Origin: Mytilisepta virgata | Taxonomy: Eukaryota; Mollusca; Bivalvia; Mytilida; Mytilidae | NCBI GenBank assembly: GCA_028015205.1 | Contig: JAPWFG010000020.1 | Span: 186,001-250,000 of the forward strand | DNA: 64,000 nucleotides | Direction: 5' to 3' | Shown here: positions 1 to 14,893 of the stretch, piece by piece | How the letters are laid out: each line of letters opens with the position of its first letter | Position numbering within the stretch: position 1 is the first letter of the stretch | The notes under the pieces: generated by a model | What the model saw: only the letters and a program-made list of their open reading frames with translations | The model's database searches: none | Told to the model about the DNA's origin: nothing | Program-made: the position numbers and the translations under genes

Positions 1-502
1 TAAAGCATCGTTCATCGAATAACGCTCAAATTCTATTCTTTGATCCGTTTTCATGGAAAACCGGAGAATATACATTAATATTAAACACGGAAATTGTTAG
101 ACAACTGTTATCATTTCAAAAACAAAATTAAAAATAAACTTCAGTCCATATCAAATTTCAAATTTAGGGCGTAAACGATTTCGATTTCAATATAACAATT
201 GAATATCCTTTCTGAAATTACATTCCCATTACAGAACAAAATTGATTTTCTGCCCATCACATCTATAGTGAACAAAAACATGATATAAGTTTCAGGTTTC
301 AAACTTTCAATTAGCTACCAGTAAGGTAATCGAAGTTCTGATCAAATTTTATGTAAACTCATGGGAATTTAAAATCTATCAGACAATTTGATTTACATAG
401 GATAAAAATCTGATTTGAGTGTATGCGTATATCTGAAGGGGAAATAATAAAAAAAGAGAGTCTTTCAAAGTGTTTTAATGGAAAACGAGAATTAGTTTTA
501 AT
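1..502. other. 5' flank of gene A
   Basis: AT-rich sequence upstream of the first ATG of gene A. It must hold the promoter and 5' UTR, but I see no convincing TATA box or initiator. An ATG at 478 opens a four-codon upstream reading frame (Met-Glu-Asn-Glu-Asn-stop) that would end 10 bases before the real start, so a small uORF is possible if it lies in the mRNA. Confidence 0.4.
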
Positions 503-614
503 ATGTACTCTACGGGACTTTGCATATTGTTTTCTTTGGTTATTAGCCTAGTGACCATTGAAGCTAATGGTGATCAGATACCACCTCAATGCGATATCAA
601 CAGCAATGCAAACA
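503..614 (+). CDS. Gene A exon 1, signal peptide
   Basis: The ATG at 503 opens a hydrophobic leader (MYSTGLCILFSLVISLVT, cleavage expected after ...IEA). The exon ends in phase 1 at a GTATGT donor. The next in-frame upstream codon context offers no better start. Confidence 0.85.
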
Positions 615-3600
615 GTATGTACCATTTATTCTTAGAATGCGTATTATTTTTTTTAGAAATATAAAATATGAAACAATATTAAACCCTGACGTACTAAGGA
701 ACAACATTGGATTTTTACGCCGGCAAGGGCGGGGGGAGGGGGAGGGGGGAGGTGTAAAAAATGGTTCAAAATTTGCCGCAACCAAAACGGCTCCAAAAGT
801 GTTATGAAAAACTTAGTAATCTGGAGAAGAAAGAAAGAATTTATCCTAAGGGGTAAATGGAATTATCATTTCGAATGGTTGACTTTGTTAAGGGAAATAA
901 CTCATTAAAATGAATGTGTCAAAATGTTTGTCGTATTGTGAAAAAAATAGAACACTTTCTCGGAGAACGTTACTAAAATGGTCTTAAATATAAATAATCT
1001 AGATAAAAGAAATCCATTGTTTATGCATAACTGTACAACAAATAATAACAAAAGCAAGAGGAAAATATGACGTGGTACTGACGAGAATCTGTTATTAATT
1101 ATGTCTTGGCAAATTAAAAGTCAAACTTTTAGAAATAAGTACACCAAGTAGTGCAACTGTAGTAAGAAATATGATTATTTACTGCAATGTTTACTTGATA
1201 ATTTTAATAATTTGAAGAAAATGTCTTATCCATACACACAAAATAAAAACAATTTTTAGTATTTGATTCACTTTAAGTAAAGTCAACAAATACCAAAGGG
1301 ATATTCGAAGGAGGGGAAAATCGAAACAACTGACAAACTCCGGAGAACAAGGAAGACAAGACCAAAATAATACATGCACTACAGTTAAAAACTAAAAACA
1401 TATAAACAACATGGACACCACCAAAAAACCGGGGGTAGACTCGGGTGCTCCGGAAGAGTAAGCAGTCTCTTCTTCCTGGAGGACATCCGCTATGCTGCCC
1501 GTGTCAAATCGACGAGGAAGTGAAATTTTGAATATCTTGTATGAAAACCTTTGTTTTACTATTGAGATGTTTAAAACAAACAATCGATTCCAATGTAAGA
1601 GGGATATGATTTTAAAACAAAACCATTCTCCAAACATTGGCATCAAAAGTCTGCCTCAAACGTAAAATGAATCAGAACATACTACTTAATTCCAAGTTAT
1701 TTTCAATCTAACCTTTTTGCACCACATTGTTTAGCCTACCTTCCCTGCCCACCCATAGTTGTCTCATAATTAATTTATTTGCAGTATGCGGACTTGTTTC
1801 ATATATATACATTTATGTACTAAGTCCGCAATCACGAATAGGCACAAGTTAAGAATATAATTATTGCATGGTTGAAAATATATACATGTAGTTTGAAATA
1901 TCAGAGAAAATACAAATTTACTGCCATGTCCTCTTTTTTATATTTCATTTACAAAATTCCCAAATTAGCGATCACAAAAAAATAAAAGAATAATAAAGAT
2001 TAGTAGTCTTCGAATGTCAGTTTGATGTATTTGATATGAGACCTCTACCTTTGAATAATATCTCTTTCCCAAGCTCATGAATCGGGGAATGATATACATA
2101 TATTATGGTTTGTATGTACCTTTCAATTTTAGTTTTCGCAAAAACAAGGTTTTCCATGTACTTTCTTCGTAAAAAAAGGTTTCAAGATATCCTATTTTTG
2201 CAGTCCAGTAAAAATTATTGAAGCTTTTGGTTTATGATTTTCTATGGACTGACATAAAATGAGAAATGTGTAGAATATTTTATATTACATCGACTTGATT
2301 TTGACCTTTCGCTTAAAAATATATAAAATTTACATAAATATTTTTCATCCAGTGTAAGTGGTAACGATTAAGGTAGGAGGTAACTTATTACGCTATGTTT
2401 AAGATTTATATAAAAATTTTGCATGCAACCAGACAATGTTGAATTGCATCTGAATATCAACAAAATTCATATCCCTTTAATTCATCCCGAAATATGTTGT
2501 ATCATGTTTTGACAAATTGAATGGGTAAATATATGTAATGCATGTGGATATTGATGCAAAAAGTCAAATCTCTAGACTTTACATTACGATTTCTCAAAAT
2601 ATTTCCCTAATTTTTTTTAAATGATATATTATTGCCATTGACTTTCTATTTTTATTGTTATGAATTTTATTAGGTGTCACTACATTCGTTATTTTTTCAG
2701 TATTTTAAATTGATTACTATATGTAGAGTGAAAATAAACATCAAAAAGGCAATAATATGGCAAGCCGTTCTCGTCAAAACTATGTTTAAAACATTTTTCG
2801 AAAATTTTACACACTGAGAATTTAAAAAAAAACACACTGAGATTAAAAAACCTAAAAATACACACTGAGAATAAGAAATTACAGATTAAGATTTCATAAA
2901 GACGCATTGAGATTACGAAAAATGAAAAACACACACTGAGAATTGAAAATTACACACTGAGATTTCAAAAAGACACACTGAGATGAAATAAACTGAAAAA
3001 CACACACTGAGATGAAATAAACTGAAAAACACACACTGAGAATTTAAAATTACACATTGAGATTTGTGCGCATTTTTTATGCGCACATATCTAATTAACA
3101 TACGTAATCTTAATCTATTACAAGCTTAAAACAACTAGGGCACAGAACTCGTTAGTCCTTCACTCTGACGCCAAATTTTTTATAAACCACATTAGAAATA
3201 CAACGTAAAAGACCAATAGAACAAGAAAAATAGCCACTTTCTCTCTTTACAAAATATAACCAGAGACGGCATGTATTGTATGTTGTCTCTGATATATCCA
3301 AATGGTGAAAAACTTTAAAGAGTAACTAAAACGCTTATAACAAGTTATTTTCATTTTATAGTACTAAATAAACGTATAAAAACGCCAAAAAACCGATGAA
3401 ATTTGGTCAAGTAATAACGGAGAAAATAGCGAGTGAAGTTGGATTATTTTTACCTGTGGGAAATCCAATCAGCACTATTTCCGGAAACAGGTTTCCTCGC
3501 TGAGTGACTCCGATTGACCGGAAATTACGTACAGTGCGGGCTACTCTTGAACTTGTTTACATTGACCAGAAGGAATATATTATGGATGGAAACAACAATG

Positions 3601-6600
3601 CTAGTGATTTATCGCTGTCATTTCAAAGCTCATCATTTGAAAGCATTGAAGAAGTTGACCGGCCAGAATTATCAGTGCTTACCAATTGGAAATAATAATT
3701 TAATTCTAGAAATGGGGAATTCTGGTAATAGCTATAATAGTATAGCCAATAAATTTCAATAAATGCCCCCATATACATATATATAAAAAGAATGAAAATG
3801 AAATTATAGATATTTTTAAAGGTGTGTATAACATAAATACAAATGGAAGACCATATTATAGGAATAAAAAGCAAACACTATTTTTTTAAACAAGCAAATA
3901 TAAGACACAATATTAATTGATAGTTTTAAAACAGATGTTTTACAAATAGTGATATAAGTTACTGAATAGTAATATAGATTTTGATGTAGAATTGTAATGT
4001 GTTTTTTTTTTATTGAATTGACAGATTCATAAAATTTCAGAATTTTCATATAAAAATATAATAAATTTCTTAGTTTAATCAGAGACATATATGTAGAGAG
4101 GGATAAGTAATTTCTTACAATCCTTGTTGTAATAATAAAAATATGTAGAGAATCATTTGAGAAACTGCACTGTACACCTAAAACTTTAATAAAAGATTTT
4201 GATGGATTTTAATAAAAAAAAATTATTCAACTTATAAAATAATTCCCACATTTGTAGAGTTGTAATTTGGTTAATATTGGTTATGGGACTTTATGCTCTT
4301 TGTGTAATTTGAATTATAATATCAGTCAAAACTGGTTTTCATAAAACCTTTCTAATGACTTTGTTATATTGATTTACTCCACAGGTGGTAGGTGCATGGC
4401 CAAGTTCTTATTTACCTGATTGGAGGGATTAAAACTTTTGTTTGATCTTTACTACTAGATAACAGGATGTTAATTAATAGGTGCTAAAACTTTAACTGTT
4501 TTAATTACCAGTATTAAAGGTGATAAATATCCATCCACATGTTTACTAATTTGTTTTATATCATGAACTAGTTTTAATTTTCACAGGTGTTTAATACTAT
4601 TTAGGGGGAAAATAAAATTTCTTGCACGATTGGAAGTGTCATATATATATTTTTTTTTTATAAATAATGAATAAATAAATACATATTCTTTTAATAAATA
4701 ATTAGACATTCAAACTTTGCTTTAGCTTTACATTGCCTAATGAAATAGAATGACTTTAAAAAAAGCTACATTTTTACCCAAATTATTTTCTGCATTATCA
4801 GGATATGTATACTGGTCATGCTGGTTGCCCATTTTTCACACAAGTAGAAATATATAAAATTATATATATTAAAATAGTAAGTTAAAGTCCTCTTATACAT
4901 ATATGAACAAATTTAGGCAAAATATAAATTACAACCCTCCATCCAAGACACAATGTAATAAAAGTGATCAAACATAGGTTAAGTCTTTATTCAATTAAAA
5001 CTTGTATAATTCTATTATGGCACCAAATGCACATCAGCTGTTTAGCGCAAAGAATTATGACGCTTTAAATTATTTCTGAAGTCTCTAGGTATTCAAACTC
5101 ATGATAGTAATGCCAAGTCAAACTTATTCATATACATTGCTAAGTCTCTGGTGGATTTGCATACATTGTATAATATCACAACTATTTTTTTATAAATTTA
5201 ATATACTTTATATGTATAATAAGTCATGGTGTACAACAGATGCAATGGACATGCGTTTAAGTAATGTGCTTATTTATTGAAAAGGGGTGGATAAAAAAAG
5301 CGTGTTGAGTATGTCCCATTTTTGCAGAGTTGCTGCATCCCGCAACTGCACAATTCCTTCCCATTGTTGAATTGTAGATTTAAATTAAGTAAAATGTTTC
5401 ATCAAACAAGTGTCGGTGAATATATAAGAAGCACTGTCAATCGATAATTGTCACCAATAACGTATAAACAATCAACTGAATCTGCTTTCACTTTGCAAAT
5501 GACCTGTACCTATTTATGTGCAAGATCTGAACCGCACAGTACGTCACTTCCGGCGAGTAGTAATATTAGAATAAGTGGCGAGTTTTTTAACAAATCGTTC
5601 AGGTGTGCAAATGACGATCGGTCAGTATTTTGCTAATATCTAGAAAACTAAGTTACCAAATTTCATCGGTTTTTTTTGCGTTTTTATACGTTTTTTTAGT
5701 ACTATAAAATGAAAATAACTTTCTATAAGCGTTTTAGTTACTCTTTAATAAAATTAGAAGAAAACATTTATTATGAATGTTGGTTGAAGGAATCGCATTT
5801 CATTATAATGACAAGAGTTCTAGAGACCAAGATATTAATCTGTTGAATTATTCATGTCATGAATATTCATTAGTAATTTGCATATTAATCTTAATGTGTA
5901 TTTTTGAAATCTCAATGTGTAATTAACAATTCTCAGTGTGTGTTTTCCAATTTATTTCATCTCAATGTGTCTTTGTAAAATCTCAGTGTGTAATTTTAAT
6001 TTCTCAATGTGTGGTTTTCATTTTTTTAATCTCAGTGTGTAATTTTAAAATCTCAGTGTGTAATTTCGATTTCTCAGTGTGTTATTTTAGGTTTTTAAAT
6101 CTCAGTGTGTAATTTTTTCGAAAAAAGAGTTTAAACATAGTTTTGACGAGAACGGCTTGCCATACAATAAGCGTACTTCGTCACAACGTCGCGATGTAAA
6201 ATGTATGATTTGCACAGCGAAAACGAAGCTGGTGACCCCATATTTATTTAGTATAAATGAAAAAGAAAAGTTTACAGCAATAAAATATCATTTTGGGGAA
6301 ATTCTAGAAATTTGTTTTTAAGAACTGAAATTATTAATTTTGTCGGCAGTTTTTATATGAAATATACAGTAAAAGACCTTTATTTTGTGGATTTTAAATC
6401 AACCTTATTGAAGAAATATAAAAGCTGAATATAATTTTTTTTTCAGTGATTAGATGTAGTTTCGAATATTCTAGCTGCATGTAATATATCATAAAAATCC
6501 ATAATTTAGCGGATTTAGGTACCTCCTACCTTAAGTTCAAAGAGAATCTCACGCAAATAAATTTGTGAGATGGAAACGTCCACAAAAAGAACAACCCCTA

Positions 6601-9600
6601 GACTAATCAAGAATTTATCGAATTGGTTAAATATGAAAAATAATGAAATATTTGAAGACACATTGACATGTAATTTTCAGCTTAATTTTCGGGTCAATCA
6701 CAAGAATGATCTATTATTTTTTTACCAAAATTACTGCAAGACCCGTGAATTTATGATCAGTCCATACTACCATGCTAGCGAAGACTAAAGATTTGTTTTC
6801 TTATTTTATATCAGTGTATCAAAAAATATATGCGGCTGACAAATTTGTGAAGAGTTTCTGTAATTATCTACAGACATGTATTTCCATGAGATTATCTAAA
6901 TGTATACATGTATATAAATTATTTATTTTTTATATTGAAACGATATGCAAGATAATATTCAACGTATTGTGATATCACAAACAAAATAGAATATGGAATG
7001 GAAACGGGGAATGTGTCAAAGAGACAACAACCCGACCAAAGAGCAAAAATACGGCGGGGTTAAACATGTTTTGTGAGATCCCAACCCTCCTCCTATACTT
7101 CTAGCCATTGTGGAATAAACAAGCACTCAGCTATACGTACAGTAAAACTCAGTTCAAAAGAAGTCCGAGTCCAATGTTAGAAAAGGTAACGGAAGAAGCT
7201 AAGCAAAATGACAATGATCAATACTATAGTATTAATGTGTTTATATAATGGCCCTATAATGTGTCCAAGGTCTGTAATAATGACCCGAGGAGGGTACCAC
7301 CGAGGGCCATTACAGCCCCGAGAGTCATTATTCCAGACCAAGGACACATTACAGGGCTATTAAAAAACACCAATTTCTTAATACTTTTATTAACCAACCG
7401 AATTATGCAAATTTAGTGTAACAATGTTGTAGAGGTATTTATATGCCTATTACAAACTTTTATCAGTTGTAACTTGTTATAAAATGTTTGTTCCGTAAGA
7501 GTTATTCTACATCCCATTTGTTCGTTGCTACCAGTTTATGTAATGAAGGGTGTGGGATAGAAGAGAAATAGAATTAATTTTTAAACTTCATGTAGGTCTG
7601 ATGAAGTATTGAATAGAGAATTAAGTAAAAATGTTGCAGAGCTTCATTGTACCCTATGATTTTAACAATAGAAACTGTAACAAATGGGATAACTTCATTG
7701 GAAAATAGGATTACTGAAAATAGTCAGTCTCAAAATTTTTCCTCCCAGGGTAAATGTTAATTTATGTTGAGTGTCCCCCCCCCCCCCCCCCCCCCCGATT
7801 ATAGTAGTTACACGTTGATTGCTATTTTACAATGCAAACACTCTGCTGAATTGTCAACAGACATTGTATTTCTTACCTGTCGTCTGCTAATTTCTATCAG
7901 TTTCCGGTGTAAAAAAGGTTAAAATACGGTCTTTTTAACAAATTCCGGCTGAATATAAATTCTTTATAGTCAATAGCATAAAATAGAATTCTACGATCAG
8001 CAAAATCAACAACAAAAAATATCATGCGACAAAATCCTCAGAAATGTATAGTCATCTTTAATTTTCTGATTTCATAATGGCCATGTTTTTTTCATAATCG
8101 GCCCTGTAATAATGCCCTGTTTTGTCGTAACGGCCCTGTTAGGAAATTTGTAAAACATGCATTTTAGCTATAATTATACCTAGGTGGTTAATAAAAATTA
8201 ATAAAGGACCACTAGCAGTTATTGACATGCCAGCTCCAGACCTCAATTAAACTGATCGAAAGATTATGTCTTTATCATATAGAAAATCAGCCACAATCCC
8301 TCCATGATTTAGTATCATGTCATCATAAATTATACGAGAAGAACATAACCAGTATCATGCCAACAATTGGTTTTAGAATAAATGTGTTTATTTGCGGTGC
8401 AAAGACCCTATGAGGAAATCGATATTAATTCCAAAAATGCCATCTTTAATGACTTGACAACAGTATCGTAACTACAATGTATATCCCTTGTGGATAAGTC
8501 TGTTTAAAGGTTTGGTTAGCTTTTCAGGTGAATGACGACATTTTTGTGATTTGTATAAAATATTACCATAAAAATGGGGTGTAAAATACCTGAACATATA
8601 ACATGACTGCACGTTGATTTATATTTACGAATTTACGAATGATGTATATTTAAAACTCTTAAGCTGCTTTCAACAAGCAATACCAAATTAAACCAACAAA
8701 TCAAAATGTCCTGCATTTATGATAGAATAAGATGAAATTCCTAAAATTATTGAAAGCTATCATATGTGCTTCGTATCGTAAAATGATATATAAATCAGTT
8801 TTACATCTGTCGGTGATATATCCAATACTTATAATTTTATCAGACATTACCGTTTGTATTCAGAAACATTTTTAATTATCAAAAGTTTTACGTTATAATC
8901 TTTATGATTTATCGTATTTTAACTCCCTCCTATGTGAAAAGAAGAGATGTGGTCAATACATGTAGCAATAAGCACCATCCGTTTCAGTCGATGTTTAATC
9001 TTGCTTGCTACTGAAGACCTCACCGATTCGAAATGTCTGATGTAACAGTACTGTAAACGTTTAAACGTGGTGTACCTATTTCAATAATTGGACGGCCTAC
9101 ATGTAAAACAATTTTGCATGATTCGTAAAGCCTGAAACTAACTTTATGAAAAGCCGAGTCGATTTTAAATTTGATAAAGAAAAACAAAACAAAACATCTG
9201 AGGGTTCTATCTGATAACGATATCTTATAAGTACCAAATTTTGTTAGTTTTTGTTGTTTAAACTACAATGATTTTATTTTGATTCATATATGAGAAATTC
9301 AAGAATTATCACCACTCTCTTTCGATTTTGATTGTTATTTTCGCTTTTAATGACAAAACAATTAAATTAGCTACAAAGGTAAATACTCAAACAGAAAATA
9401 TTATAGCACTGACATGAACAATGAATCTTTAATTGATTAGTTTGAAACGATAATAAAATCAAATTTGTTGGATGGATGGATGAATTATTCTTAAACGTCC
9501 AGAGGCAATCAGGTGCATATCAGGACGAGAACATGTTGATATAAATATGATCTCCGCTTTGTACTAGACCGACACGCTAAGTCGGATTTTTAATGTGCTA

Positions 9601-12600
9601 GCTCACGAGGTAACTGTTCGCAGGAAGACATATCACCCCACTCGGAAACAAACCCGCGACCTTCCGTACTCAGGGCGAGCACGCTACCACGAAACCACCG
9701 GTCCCAGATTTGTTGAAGGATCAACATTTTTAAATACCTTGAAATACAATAAAAGTCAGTGTTATTTGAGTTTATTCTGAATCGAATCGCTAAAACAATT
9801 TTCTCTTGAAATATTTTGTGGATTCATTTATATTCGTGGATGTCAATTTTCTTGGTTCTTTGTTTTTATGAATCCTATTTCCTTCTTTACTTTTATTTTA
9901 TTTATTTATTTATTTTAATCATTCATTAGCTCACCTGACCCGAATGGTCATGTGAGCTATTGTCATCACTTGACGTCCGTCGTCCGTCGACTGTCGTCCA
10001 CAATTTACATTTTAATCTTCTCCTCAGAAACCACTGGGCCAATTTGTACCAAACTTTGGTGGAATGGTCTTTGGGTGGTCCCCTTCCAAAATATGTCCGG
10101 TGTTCCCGACCTTCGACCAAGATGGCGGCCAAGCTAATAATAGAAAAAAGGAGGGTCAAAATTTAAAAAATCTTCTCCTCTGAAGCTACTATGCCAATCT
10201 CAGCCAAACTTTGCTGAAATGATCCTTGGGTAGCCCCCTTCCAAAATTGTGTCCGATGGTCCCGACATTTGACCAAGATGGCCGCTACAGCGGAACTTAG
10301 TTTAACATAGGACCCTATGGGAAATTCACATAAAAATCTTCTTGTCTGAAATTAGAAACAAACTGTGGTGGAATGGTCATAAGGTGATCCTCTTTCAAAA
10401 GTGTGTCTGATGGCCACCAAACTTAGCAGCACTGGTCCTTAGATGATCCTTTTTCAGAATTGTGTCCGATGAACCGGACAATCAACCAAAATGGCCACCA
10501 CAGCCGAACTAAGTTTAACATAGGACCCTATTGGAAATTCATTTGAAAATCGTCTTGTCTGAAACTACTGAGCCAATGGCAACCAAACTTAGCAGCAATG
10601 GTCCTTAGATGGTCCTCTTTTAGAATTGTGTCCGATGAAAAGGACGATCAACCAAAATGACCGCCACAGCCTAACTAAGTTTAACATAGGACCCTATGGG
10701 AAATTCTTTTGAAAATCGTCTTGTCTGAAACTACTGAGCCAATGGCAACCAAACTTAGCAGCAATGGTCCTTAAATAGTCCTCTTTCAGAATTTTGTCCC
10801 ATGAATCGGACGATCAACCAAGATGGCCGTCACAGCCGAACATAGTTTAACACTGGACCCCATGGGAAAATTCATCAATAAATCTTCTTGTCTGAAACCA
10901 CTTGGCCAATTGGACTCAAACATGACAGAAATGGTTCATAGGCGGTCCTCTTTCAGAACTGTCTCCGTTGACCTGCACTGTCAACCAAGATGGCCGCCAC
11001 AGCTGAACATAGTTTAACATTTGACCCTATGGAAAATTTATTTAAAAAAATCTTCTGGTCTGAAGCTACCGAGAGGTTGAAACCAAACTTAGCAACAATA
11101 GTCCTTAGATGGTCCTCTTTCAGATTTGTGTTCGTTGACCCAAACTATGAACCAAGATGGCTACCACAGCCGGACTTTTAACCCTTTGGGAACTGGTCGC
11201 TATATGTTATAGGCAATGCACTATCAGGTGAGCGATACAACCTCCTGGGACCCTCTGTTGTTTTTTTTTATTTTTTACTTTTATAAACGTAACACCACTA
11301 CATTAAATACTTTTTGTAAAACTTTAATTCGTGGCTCCACAACATCGATGAAAGCAACAGTAATTGATATCCACTCAAACAGTGAAAATCTTCTTTTATA
11401 ATGTTGAAAAACACACAAAACTATAAATTCCGTGTATCTTGGCTTCGTGAAGCTTAATATGTTAACAGGTGAACAGTTGAAGTATGTCTGGATACACTTT
11501 TATGCTCGACCAAATAAAGTATCGGATTTTATGATATACATTGCACACTACAATGTTAGACCTGGAAGTCGATTGAAAAATAAAAACTTTACATATCCTT
11601 TAATGTTGCTGTTTTTCCTCGGACTTTAATGGGTCTTTTTTGAAATGGCTCCAGAGACATACGGCAGGAAATACAATGTACATTAACAAAAATATGTATT
11701 AGAAGTTTTATAATTCATCTTAAATTTCCCCTTTTTGTAGACTATACGTTTGTTGGTTGTTATGATACCCCCTCTACAGACAGAAATACCTACAACAACA
11801 ACAACAACAGGACAGCAGAGGGTTGTATACAGACATGCATTGAACATGGAAGTAGTTTTGTCGGTATTGAGGTAATTTAGTAGAGGTGTCGTTCAAAACA
11901 TACGTGCGACCAAACAAGTGTATAGCTGCATCTAATTTTGCCAAGATAGTTTCGAAGTACTTATGTATAGTGTGAATCAAAAACACTGCTTATTTAGAAA
12001 ATCTGTGTTTTAATCTTAAAAATAACTTCTTGAAATACTCGGAATATCATTAAGAGTTTCGAAATTAAAAACATCTTGATGACTAGACTTGAACATCAAA
12101 TGTTGGTGTTTTATACAAGTATATATATTTTATATAAGAAGCTTTTAATCTGTACCTTTAGCCTTACTGGCTAGAAGCAACTTTGATTTCGGGTTTTTTC
12201 CAGTATATTTATGTGATTTTAGTTATTCTTTATAAAATAAAATAAAAATTAATTATTTGAATTATATGATTATTTTACAGAATCCATCAATTTGTAGATG
12301 TAGTGAATCTATAGATATATTTGAAACTTACAACTTAGTAATACACGCAGGTGATACTATACATTGTAATAATATAGGAAAAGCAGCCTTATATCACTCA
12401 GGTAATGTACATTATTTCATTCAAACACTCTAGATATATAAAATCAGCCTCATATGACTCGGAATCTGTACATTAAATATCATTCAGGCACTCAGTTTCT
12501 GTAGACACATCATGCTCAGTGTCTTCTTTTATATTTGTATTGGTGACATAGGAGGTATCCTTCACTTCACCCGCGTACATTTGTAGTATACATTCTCATA

Positions 12601-14838
12601 AATTAGTTTTTCATCACTAAATTCCAGTTACACAAATGTAATAAGTGAACTAAACTTATAAGGCATCAACTAAATCTGGCCTACCAATGTCTCTGTTCTT
12701 TAATTTTTTTTTTGTTATTACCATTGTCAAAAGATAAATTAATCTTTCAATTTCTGAAGTAAGGAGTGATCAGATTTTGTACTTATAGACACCGCCATAA
12801 CACCATTAAATTAGAAATGTTAATATTCAATGGAAGAAAATTATATTCCATCTGAATTTGGATATTAACGATATATATCATATATGTTTATTCAGTTAAC
12901 ATATTCTAATTTGCAATCGAAACACTTGAGATTGCCATTATGAGAATGAATAACCACTCTTCACAGTATATGCAGTTGTACAGCGGTAAATGTGTATTTC
13001 GAATACCGAATTTTTTCGCTTATGTGTAGATTTCATTTTAAGTTTTTGATTTGCTACCAAAGTGTAGTCAGATTTATTGCAAAATGTTATATGCTCGTTT
13101 AACCCCAGCACTGTTCAGTGTCTGTACCAAGTCAGACTATCCTGACTCCCTGTTGTGTTCAAGTTTGTGTTTACTCCTTTATGTTATTTTTTGTATGGCG
13201 TTTTATTAGTTGGGCTGCTTTGATTGATTGGTATGTTATTGTTGAGCTTTCCTGTATCCATTTTGTTGTTTATCCATAATTTTATTTCATTTTATTTTAT
13301 TTTATTCTCAATTATTTTTCATTCACGTTTTTTATAATGAAATACTTCTTCAGGTTATATTTTAAATATGTCTGTGTGTGGGTACCCCGGAATACAGCCT
13401 TCTATGGGATGCAGTTTTCTTAACAATACTAGACACTGTCTAAAGATGTGTGAAAATTATACAACGTTTCTAATAGTCACTAACGAGGTAAGTACAGTGC
13501 TTTTAATTAATTCGAATAAACGTAAATGGTTTTTTTTATTGAATCGCGTGCACTTAATGCACTTAATGCAGTAAGATTTTATTCGACTGTACAAAATGTA
13601 TCTGCAGTGCTCCATAACTGGTATTTTAAAAATAAATAAGAACACATATTATACCCATTTAAACTACAAGATCTAGGACATGATAGAGGGAGATTGGAGT
13701 GAAAGAAATAATTGGTCACTTAATACAGCCAAATAAACTAAATCGTATGCTGTTCGTCTTAAACTTATTTATTTTGAAATCGGGTGAAAGCAATTGATCA
13801 TGAATGATACACAATGGACTTACACATCATCAGCAGTGATATTTCCTCAGAAGTAGTATTTAATACTCAGATGCTGTATATATAGCACGTTTTTTCTGGC
13901 TGTAACCCATCATTACCGGGAGCAAATGGTCATGCAATCATTATAAGCATTGATTAATTTGTGATATAATCAAATCAAATTATTTTTTTTTCTCACAAGG
14001 TAGATACGTATATTTGTTGTTAATACATTAAAAAGGGCAAATTTTATGTATTGAAAATGAGCGTAATAATTTTTTCTACAAAATGTATACATGTATGTAT
14101 TTTCAGGGGCACAGAAAAGATTGTGCCTGCACTAATGAAAGTATCAGCAATATCATAGCTCCTCCATATGTTGAGGTGGTAAATTACAACCAAACATGCA
14201 TGGAAAATGCATTAAGTGTTTGTAAGTTTTATGCGTAATAAAAAAAATACCCAAACATCTGCAATCAAGTGTTATTAAGCATTTTATAATTGATAAAAAC
14301 ATCTTTTATTTTTACCATATTTTATCCATATCACAGAACCTAAATTGATCTTTTACACTCCCTTGTACATACATGTACACATGTATATCCCATAACATCT
14401 CTTGTAAGCAATGTTATAAAGTTACTACTGACAAAATGGTATAAATAATAAGATATACGCTAACATTTAACATGTTATAATTAAATAAAAATATCCAATA
14501 AGCCAAACCAATTTTTTTCTCTTTTTAACATTTATTTCTCCTCATAAGTGTACATAGTCGAAAATAAAAACTGAAAAATTGAGAAACGAAGAGCTACAAA
14601 GGTACATTAAAAAGAGACCAAGAACCTACTAAAGAAACACCTATTAAGCAAACTTTCCTATTTTTTATTATTATTGTGATATTTTTTTATTAATATTATT
14701 GGTACACGTATAAAAGAATACGTTTTTATATATATACGTCTAAATACTAACGCAACACTTTTAAAATCAGATTTTAATACTGTCAAATTTCTGTCCGCCT
14801 ATGGAGCCACTCGAACTCACGCCGTTGAGACACTATGA

Positions 14839-14893
<55 letters not shown>

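Larger units (their letters stand above)
2372..6530. mobile_element. 4.16-kb TTAA-flanked inverted-repeat DNA element
   Basis: TTAA stands at 2368-2371 and 6531-6534, and the ends are inverted copies (GGTAGGAGGTAACT at the left, AGGTACCTCCTACC at the right). The arms pair over about 1 kb: GGCAAGCCGTTCTCGTCAAA at about 2758 is the inverse of sequence at 6145-6165, and the stretch 3319-3410 is the inverse of about 5650-5745. The outer parts of the arms are diverged. The middle (about 3560-5520) is AT-rich and shows no transposase. A TTAA target duplication is known for the piggyBac and Kolobok superfamilies; this could be a non-autonomous relative. It lies in intron 1 of gene A. Confidence 0.85.

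Noticed and set aside
589..807. 72-codon plus frame
   Set aside because: Crosses the GTATGT donor at 615 in a different frame from the signal peptide.
2803..3066. CRISPR-like array
   Set aside because: Units are short, spacers are AT-rich filler of uneven length, and the genome is eukaryotic.
9640..9703. tRNA gene
   Set aside because: A- and B-box-like words exist but no acceptor stem or anticodon arm can be drawn.
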